This document shows, in pieces, positions 1-3,885 of a stretch of 5,936 nucleotides of DNA. The position numbers were made by a program, and so were the translations under genes. The notes under the pieces are model-generated. The model saw only the letters and a program-made list of their open reading frames with translations, ran no database searches and was not told the DNA's origin. Source of the stretch: Betaproteobacteria bacterium UBA7395 (lineage in GTDB: Bacteria > Pseudomonadota > Gammaproteobacteria > Burkholderiales > Rhodocyclaceae). Each line of letters begins with the position of its first letter. Position 1 is the first letter of the stretch. The stretch covers positions 1 through 5,936 of the forward strand of contig DKNF01000045.1 in NCBI GenBank assembly GCA_002470165.1, read 5' to 3'.

Positions 1-1
1 G

Positions 2-457
2 CTGGCGCAGGTGTGGACGGCGGTCTCGGGCAGCAACCCCGGACTCATCCTCACCGGCGGCATCGCCGCGCTTGTGTATGCCTACCTTGCGCGTTTCCTG
101 GCGGTTGCCTTGCAGACGGTCGATTCGAGTCTGGGCAAGATCACGCCGAGCATGGACGACGCCGCACGCAGCCTGGGCCTGGGCCAGGCGGCCACCCTGG
201 GGCGCGTGCATGCGCCCTTGCTGCGCGGGAGCCTGCTGACCGCCGGCCTGCTGGTTTTTGTCGATGTGATGAAGGAATTGCCGGCGACGCTGGTCATGCG
301 CCCCTTCAATTTCGATACCCTGGCCACCCAGGCTTATACGCTGGCGTCCGACGAGCGGCTGGCCGAAGCATCGACCGCTTCGCTGGCCATCGTGGTCGTC
401 GGCTTGCTGCCGCTGATCCTGCTGTCGCGCCAGATTACGGCGTCGCGCCGGGCCTAG
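2..457 (+). CDS. Iron(III) ABC transporter permease (FbpB/AfuB-like), C-terminal part
   Basis: This is the 3' end of an inner-membrane permease of an iron(III)-type ABC importer, which would pass substrate from a periplasmic binding protein into the cytoplasm using an ATPase partner. The frame is open from the left edge, and the visible 151 residues are only the C-terminal part; the GTG at 11 is internal. The sequence shows an EAA-type coupling loop (DDAARSLGLG followed by a conserved Pro in HAPLL) that contacts the ATPase. After it come a membrane segment (LLTAGLLVFVDV), the family signature MKELPATL plus RPFNFDTLATQAY, and a final membrane segment (IVVVGLLPLILL). The MKELPATL and RPF-F-TLA signatures are typical of the FbpB/SfuB iron permease group, though substrate cannot be proven from this fragment. 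Thiamine- or phosphonate-type permeases are less likely alternatives. The stop TAG (455-457) overlaps the stop of the convergent gene. The ATPase and binding protein are not in the window. Confidence 0.85.
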   Translation: MAQVWTAVSGSNPGLILTGGIAALVYAYLARFLAVALQTVDSSLGKITPSMDDAARSLGLGQAATLGRVHAPLLRGSLLTAGLLVFVDVMKELPATLVMRPFNFDTLATQAYTLASDERLAEASTASLAIVVVGLLPLILLSRQITASRRA

Positions 458-1380
458 CCGCCGCTCTCCGTCGCCGGCGCGAAGTCCATCGCGCGCAAAG
501 CGTGGCGGATTTCCTCGGGATTGCCGGCCTGGGCAAATGGCCGGCGCTGCCGCAGGCCGGCGTGTTCGATGTCGACGCCGAAGGCATCGATGCCGAGCAG
601 GCGGTCTGGCGGCGCCAGTTGTGGCGTGAATTCGTCGAGCAGGGATTTTTCCTCTTCCAGCGTGATAGCCGGCAGGGCTTGCCAGTCCGCGCCGTCGATC
701 CAGCCCATGCGGCCGATGCCGCCGATGAAGCGGGCGCGTTCCGGCACCAGCCGGAAGAACATGAAATCAAGCTGGAGATACTGCGCCGCCTCGGGCAGGT
801 AGCGGAAGTAGCGCTCGACCAGGGCCGGTGAAGCTTCGCAAGGCTCGCAGCGACCGACCAGCGTGATGCGCGCGGCGTCCTGCACGTTGTCCTTGCCGCC
901 CTCGACGACGGCCAGGCTGGCCCGGCTGTCGGCGAGCAGGTTCTTGGTGTGCTCGGCCAGCGCGCTGATCAGCAGCAGCGGTTGTTGCCGCTCGTCGAGC
1001 ACCAGCGGTACGGCTGTGCCAAAGGGAAAACCGGGCAACTGGGTCGAATGCGTGCTGAGGACGGCGTGGCGCGTTGCGTGGAGCAGTTGAACGGCCGGGG
1101 AAAGCTGAATCTGCATGGCGAGGTTCCGGGCGAGTTGGCGTTTTTGCTGGGGCGACAGTTGCTTGACCCGGTATTCGGCGCGGGTCGCGGCGGCACGATC
1201 GGGCTGCATCTGCCAGGCCAGCAATTCTACCGGCGGCCGGGCACGCGTGTAACGCGCGCCTTTGCCGGCGCAGTGCGCGGCATAACGCGCCTTCACGTCG
1301 GTCGTGATGCCGGTGTAGATGCTGCCGTCGATGCATTCGATGAGGTAGAGGAACCAGGGCTTGGCGATTTTTTCCGGCAT
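454..1380 (-). CDS. GIY-YIG nuclease domain fused to HugZ-like (pyridoxamine oxidase-type split barrel) domain
   Basis: This is a 308-residue two-domain protein in one uninterrupted frame. Residues about 8-88 form a small GIY-YIG domain of the YhbQ/UPF0213 type. The GIY element is degenerate (FLYLIEC, Tyr12), the second element is IYTGITTDV (Tyr22), and then come Arg32 and His36, GKGARYTR at 39-46, and AEYRVKQLS with Glu69 in the position of the metal-binding acidic residue. Residues about 92-300 match the HugZ/HutZ branch of the split-barrel FMN-binding fold. They include LPGFPFGTAVPLVLD, ISALAEHTKNL, AARITLVGR, the helical ERYFRYLPEAAQY block, FIGGIGRMGWID and a C-terminal GIDAFGVDIEH segment. 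HugZ relatives bind and degrade haem, while other split-barrel proteins bind FMN, so the ligand here is not settled. The ATG at 1380 is chosen because homology begins right after it and the 44 upstream codons look non-coding. No good ribosome site precedes it. An internal ATG (1116-1114) sits at the domain junction. The 3' end overlaps the iron permease gene by 4 bp. Confidence 0.82.
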   Translation of the reverse strand: MPEKIAKPWFLYLIECIDGSIYTGITTDVKARYAAHCAGKGARYTRARPPVELLAWQMQPDRAAATRAEYRVKQLSPQQKRQLARNLAMQIQLSPAVQLLHATRHAVLSTHSTQLPGFPFGTAVPLVLDERQQPLLLISALAEHTKNLLADSRASLAVVEGGKDNVQDAARITLVGRCEPCEASPALVERYFRYLPEAAQYLQLDFMFFRLVPERARFIGGIGRMGWIDGADWQALPAITLEEEKSLLDEFTPQLAPPDRLLGIDAFGVDIEHAGLRQRRPFAQAGNPEEIRHALRAMDFAPATESGG

Positions 1381-1499
1381 TGGGGGAGCGCAGGGGGCTG
1401 ATCCCCGAATTGTCACGATATTGCCGCCATTTTGAAATGCCGATTTGTTAGCCTGTGTCGCTGTCAGGATCGCTGCATCGTCGTCAAAAAGCAAAAATG
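1381..1499. other. Non-coding region upstream of the nuclease-HugZ gene
   Basis: This is the part of the 230-bp divergent gap nearest the minus-strand gene. Reading frames here show no family resemblance. I see no convincing promoter or Shine-Dalgarno sequence for the minus-strand gene. A GGGG-CTGAT-CCCC hairpin (1394-1406) and a C-run on the mRNA right next to the ATG (1382-1386) are the only local structures. A TGCATCG/CGATGCA inverted repeat (1474-1480 and 1503-1509) overlaps the phasin upstream region. Confidence 0.5.
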
Positions 1500-1510
1500 G
1501 TGCGATGCAC
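1500..1510. promoter_or_regulatory. Inverted repeat GTGC-GAT-GCAC upstream of the phasin promoter (possible PhaR-type site)
   Basis: This is a perfect 4-bp inverted repeat with a 3-bp centre, ending 9 bp before the -35 element of the phasin promoter. Its shape (TGC-N3-GCA core) resembles the CTGC-N3/4-GCAG motif described for PhaR, the repressor of phasin genes. The outer base pair differs. Its regulatory role is inferred from position and symmetry only. Confidence 0.35.
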
Positions 1511-1519
1511 AAAATTGTC

Positions 1520-1547
1520 TTGACATGATTTCGTCAGTGGATAGAAT
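1520..1547 (+). promoter_or_regulatory. Sigma70-type promoter of the phasin gene
   Basis: A perfect -35 hexamer TTGACA (1520-1525) is separated by 16 bp from a -10 hexamer TAGAAT (1542-1547, five of six consensus bases). Transcription would begin near 1554 and give a leader of roughly 57 nt before the phasin ATG. The surrounding stretch (about 1430-1550) is clearly richer in A and T than the rest of the window. Near-consensus hexamers fit a strongly expressed gene kept in check by a repressor. Confidence 0.75.
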
Positions 1548-1556
1548 ACGTCCATG

Positions 1557-1576
1557 CTGCATTGCAACATATGCAG
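1557..1576. promoter_or_regulatory. TGCA-rich inverted repeat at the phasin transcription start (possible PhaR operator)
   Basis: The sequence CTGCATTGCAACATATGCAG has matching 6-bp arms (CTGCAT / ATGCAG) around an 8-bp centre and holds three TGCA tetramers in 18 bp. Its left part reads CTGC-ATT-GCAA, seven of eight fixed bases of the CTGC-N3-GCAG motif reported for PhaR. It lies just downstream of the predicted transcription start, where a bound repressor would block initiation. PhaR repression of phasin genes is established in PHA producers, but the assignment here is inferred because no phaR gene is in the window. Confidence 0.45.
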
Positions 1577-1599
1577 ATCAGGAATCACCCAACCCTCAC

Positions 1600-1603
1600 G
1601 GAG
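1600..1603 (+). promoter_or_regulatory. Ribosome binding site of the phasin gene (decides the start)
   Basis: GGAG sits 7 nt upstream of the ATG at 1611. The same frame also has an ATG at 1554, but that one falls on the predicted transcription start and has no ribosome site. Family homology begins at the 1611 ATG (MTIKPEEFAK). Confidence 0.8.
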
Positions 1604-1610
1604 AAACAAA

Positions 1611-2165
1611 ATGACCATCAAACCTGAAGAGTTCGCCAAGTCCGGCTTCAACTTTGCCCTGTTCTTTGCCAACACCGCTTTCGATGGCATCGAGCGTCTG
1701 GCTGTCCTGAACCTGTCCGCTTCGCGTTCGGTTTTCGAAGCCTATGTCTCCAACCTGAACGCCCTGCTCGGCGTCAAGGACATCCAGTCCCTGGTTGAAC
1801 TGCAGAAGGGCATCGCTGCCCCGTCGATCGAAAAGGGTGTCGAGTACTCGCGCAACGTGATCGCCATCGCGACCGATGCCAAGGAAAAGATCGCCAAGGA
1901 AGTTGAATCGCACGTCGCCGACACCAACGCCAAGGTCACCAACCTGGTTGAAAAGGCTCTGGCTTCCGCTCCGGCTGGTTCTGAAGTTGCCATTGCCGCT
2001 GTCAAGACCGCGATCAAGTCCGCCAACGAAGCCATCGACGGCCTGAACAAGGTTGCCAAGCAGGCTGCCGAAGTTGCCGAAGCCAGCGTTTCCGCTGCGA
2101 CCGAAGCCACGATCAAGGCCACCACCGCTGCCGCCCCGAAGGCTGCTGCCAAGAAGGCTGCCTGA
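1611..2165 (+). CDS. phaP: Phasin family protein (polyhydroxyalkanoate granule-associated)
   Basis: Phasins coat intracellular polyhydroxyalkanoate granules and control their number and size. This 184-residue protein has the usual length and layout. An N-terminal amphipathic helical region (EEFAKSGFNFALFFANTAFDGIERLAVLNL at about 6-35, with the characteristic ANTAFDGIERL) is followed by LVELQKGIAAPSIEKGVEYSRNV at about 61-83. Next come long Ala/Lys/Glu helices containing APAGSEVAIAAVK and AAKQAAEVAEAS-like repeats (about 120-165). The last 20 residues are Ala/Thr/Lys-rich, ending in KAAAKKAA, like the basic tails of PhaF-type phasins, though very short. No signal peptide or membrane segment is seen. 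Codon use differs from its neighbours (many GCT and GTT, GAA and AAG preferred, little GCG), as expected of a very highly expressed gene. It has its own promoter and terminator and is probably transcribed alone. The family call is secure; assignment to phaP among possible paralogues is less so. Confidence 0.93.
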   Translation: MTIKPEEFAKSGFNFALFFANTAFDGIERLAVLNLSASRSVFEAYVSNLNALLGVKDIQSLVELQKGIAAPSIEKGVEYSRNVIAIATDAKEKIAKEVESHVADTNAKVTNLVEKALASAPAGSEVAIAAVKTAIKSANEAIDGLNKVAKQAAEVAEASVSAATEATIKATTAAAPKAAAKKAA

Positions 2166-2193
2166 TCTGATCGTCGCCTGACGATGCACGACA

Positions 2194-2222
2194 AACCGGG
2201 GCTGCGGCCCCGGTTTTCTTTT
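2194..2222 (+). terminator. Rho-independent terminator after the phasin gene
   Basis: A perfect 9-bp stem (AACCGGGGC at 2194-2202 with GCCCCGGTT at 2207-2215) closes a TGCG tetraloop and runs into TTTTCTTTT (2214-2222). It lies 28 bp after the phasin stop and should end that transcript cleanly, separating it from the downstream pair. Confidence 0.92.
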
Positions 2223-2240
2223 GTGCGCCCGTAGCTGCGC

Positions 2241-2246
2241 TAGAAT
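2241..2246 (+). promoter_or_regulatory. Possible -10 element for the downstream two-gene unit
   Basis: TAGAAT lies in the 49-bp gap between the phasin terminator and the next start codon, and would start transcription near 2253. There is no convincing -35 hexamer at the right distance, since TTGTGC at 2221 is only 14 bp away. A promoter is expected here because a strong terminator lies just upstream. Confidence 0.4.
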
Positions 2247-2271
2247 GCCGCAGGAATGAACGGGGGGCGTC

Positions 2272-2748
2272 ATGAAGTGGCATTGGCTTGAACGGGGAAA
2301 AGGCCGGGCCGGGCACCGGCTCAGCGGTACGGCATTGTTCAGCGATCTCGGCGAACGCGAATTGCGCGTGGTCGAGGCATTTGCCCATGAGCGCCAGTTT
2401 CTGCCCGACGAAGTCGTTTTCGATGCCGGGGAAGACGGCCAGGCGCTGTATGTCGTCGTCAGCGGCCGCGTTGCCGTGATTGCCGAGGGCGCGGGTGACA
2501 GACCGCTGGCCGAACTCGTCGCCGGTGAGTTCTTTGGCGAGATGGGCCTGCTCGACGGTGCGCCGCGTTCGGCGCAGATCCGGGCGCTGGAGCCGACGAC
2601 GCTGGTCGTCCTGCCGCGTACCGAGTTCGACCGCCTGATGGTCTCTCACGCCCGCATCGCTTCCTGCATTTCGCTGCAACTGGCGCGCCATCTCGGTCGC
2701 CGCCTGCGTGCCATGCTCGAAATTGCGCCAGCCAGGGAAGCGTCGTGA
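2272..2748 (+). CDS. Stand-alone cyclic nucleotide-binding (CNB) domain protein
   Basis: This is a 158-residue cytoplasmic protein made almost entirely of one cyclic-nucleotide-binding domain, as in CRP/FNR and protein kinase A regulatory subunits. The N-terminal helices (ALFSDLGERELRVVEAFA, about 21-38) lead into the beta-roll (FLPDEVVFDAGEDGQALYVVVSGRVAVI, 43-70). The phosphate-binding cassette is well kept: GEFFGEMGLLDGAPRSAQ (85-102), with Glu90 and Arg99 where ribose and cyclic phosphate are normally held. Nucleotide binding is therefore plausible. After a C helix (about 117-150) the protein ends, with no helix-turn-helix, so it is not a CRP-type transcription factor. The first 17 residues are basic and Trp-containing (MKWHWLERGKGR) and are not part of the domain. 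The ATG at 2272 follows a G-rich tract (2262-2267) at short spacing. The stop TGA overlaps the start of the transporter gene, so the two are co-expressed. The function is probably to sense a ligand for a partner protein, and the ligand is unknown. Confidence 0.85.
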   Translation: MKWHWLERGKGRAGHRLSGTALFSDLGERELRVVEAFAHERQFLPDEVVFDAGEDGQALYVVVSGRVAVIAEGAGDRPLAELVAGEFFGEMGLLDGAPRSAQIRALEPTTLVVLPRTEFDRLMVSHARIASCISLQLARHLGRRLRAMLEIAPAREAS

Positions 2749-3869
2749 GCCTGCTGCGTTACCGGGCCGGGCCGCTGGTATGGTCGGGAAACATCCTGGC
2801 CACCTGCCTGCTGCTGTTCTTCTTCCAGAAAATCCTGTGGCTGGTCGTGCCCTTCATCCTGGCGCTGGTTCTGCATTACCTGCTGGCGCCGCTGAAACTG
2901 CGCCTGCTGCTGCGCGGCGTGTCGCACGACGCCGCCGCGGCCATGGTCAGTGTGGCGGCGTTTCTCGTGTGCGCGCTCCCGGTCGTCTATGGTTTCCCCC
3001 GCTTGCTCGGCGACGTGGCCGGCCTGCACGAAACCCTGTTGCGCTACATCGGTGGCGGCATCCGCCTGCTGACCGACGTCCTCAGCGATCTTGAAGCGCG
3101 TTCCGCCTTCCTCGCCGAAAGCGGTGCGCGGGCCATGCTGGAAACCCAGCTGGGCGGTTTCTTCGAACATTTCACCGAAAAATACCTGCCGGGCATCGTC
3201 ATGGGCCTGATGGTCTGGTCGCCTTCGCTGCTGCTGGTCCCTTTCATCGCCTTTTTCATGCTGCGCGACGGCTGGCGTTTTCGTCGCCTGCTGCTGCGTG
3301 CCGTGCCCAATGCCTATTTCGAGCGCAGCCTGGCACTGATCGACGCGGTGGATCGCACGGCGCGGCAGTATTTCGTCGGCCTGCTGCAACTGACCCTGCT
3401 CGATACCCTGTGTCTGGCCGCCGGCTTGTGGGTGATCGGCATCGACGGTGCGCTGATGCTCGGTCTGCTGGCCGCCGTGCTGGCCTGGATTCCCTTTGTC
3501 GGCTCGGTCATCGGCTGCCTGCTGGTGGTGCTGGTCGTCGCCACCGATTTCCCCGGCCAGCCGGGCGTCGCCTACGCCGCCATTGGCCTGTTCGTCGCCG
3601 TGCGCCTGCTCGACGACTTCGTCTTCATGCCGGTGACGGTGGGCAAAAGCCTGAACATGCACCCGCTGGTCACCGTGCTGATGATCTTCATCGGCGGCGC
3701 CGTCGCCGGCGTCCCCGGCCTGATGCTGGTGCTGCCCGTCCTCGGCGTGGTCATGGTGCTCGGCGAATCCGCCGGTCAGCTACTCACCGACCCGCGCTTG
3801 CACGCTCGTCACGCCCATGCCAAGGCGCTTGAGCTGCGGCGGGTGACGCGCGATCTGCGGATCGATTGA
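2745..3869 (+). CDS. AI-2E family (PerM/TqsA/YdiK-type) membrane transporter
   Basis: This is a 374-residue inner-membrane protein of the AI-2E (formerly UPF0118) family. Named members include E. coli TqsA, linked to autoinducer-2 export, and others with ion-linked or unknown transport roles. The substrate cannot be read from sequence. Hydrophobic segments occur at about 12-28, 30-50, 64-84, 152-173, 211-232, 235-268 and 276-290, with a final hydrophobic stretch at 307-340. A soluble loop at about 86-150 separates segments 3 and 4, as is usual for the family. Family signatures are VPFIAFFMLRDG (165-176), RQYFVGLLQL (207-216), LAWIPFVGSVIG (246-257) and MPVTVGKSLNMHPLVTVL (295-312), then GGAVAGVPGLMLVLPVLGV. 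The DN common before the last signature is DD here (290-291). The start is GTG at 2745, preceded by AGGGA (2734-2738) at 6 nt, and it overlaps the stop of the CNB gene (GTGA), so translation is probably coupled. The C-terminal tail is basic and cytoplasmic. Confidence 0.9.
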   Translation: MSLLRYRAGPLVWSGNILATCLLLFFFQKILWLVVPFILALVLHYLLAPLKLRLLLRGVSHDAAAAMVSVAAFLVCALPVVYGFPRLLGDVAGLHETLLRYIGGGIRLLTDVLSDLEARSAFLAESGARAMLETQLGGFFEHFTEKYLPGIVMGLMVWSPSLLLVPFIAFFMLRDGWRFRRLLLRAVPNAYFERSLALIDAVDRTARQYFVGLLQLTLLDTLCLAAGLWVIGIDGALMLGLLAAVLAWIPFVGSVIGCLLVVLVVATDFPGQPGVAYAAIGLFVAVRLLDDFVFMPVTVGKSLNMHPLVTVLMIFIGGAVAGVPGLMLVLPVLGVVMVLGESAGQLLTDPRLHARHAHAKALELRRVTRDLRID

Positions 3870-3885
3870 GCGAACCCGCCGCGTC

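Noticed and set aside
438..450. CGGCG-TCG-CGCCG hairpin near the end of the permease gene
   Set aside because: It is short, lies inside the coding region and has no following T-run, so it is not a supported terminator.
13..831. Plus-strand open frame (272 codons) across the permease end and the fusion gene
   Set aside because: It is out of frame with both real genes, Arg/Ala/Gly-rich, and has no recognisable domain.
1381..1512. 44-codon N-terminal extension of the nuclease-HugZ frame, to an ATG at 1512
   Set aside because: The extension shows no homology to the GIY-YIG family, lies in the AT-rich regulatory region and reaches toward the phasin -35 element.
1554..1610. Upstream in-frame ATG extending the phasin by 19 residues
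   Set aside because: It coincides with the predicted transcription start and the inverted repeat and has no ribosome site. The ATG at 1611 has GGAG at 7 nt and fits the family start.
1596..2273. Minus-strand Gly-rich open frame (225 codons) opposite the phasin
   Set aside because: It is antisense to a clear phasin and spans its terminator. The repetitive Gly/Asp/Phe composition mirrors the Ala/Lys-rich phasin codons.
2646..3662. Long minus-strand open frame (338 codons) opposite the transporter gene
   Set aside because: Its product is an His/Gln/Asp-rich low-complexity string typical of the reverse of a hydrophobic GC-rich gene. The plus-strand transporter in this region is clear by family signatures.
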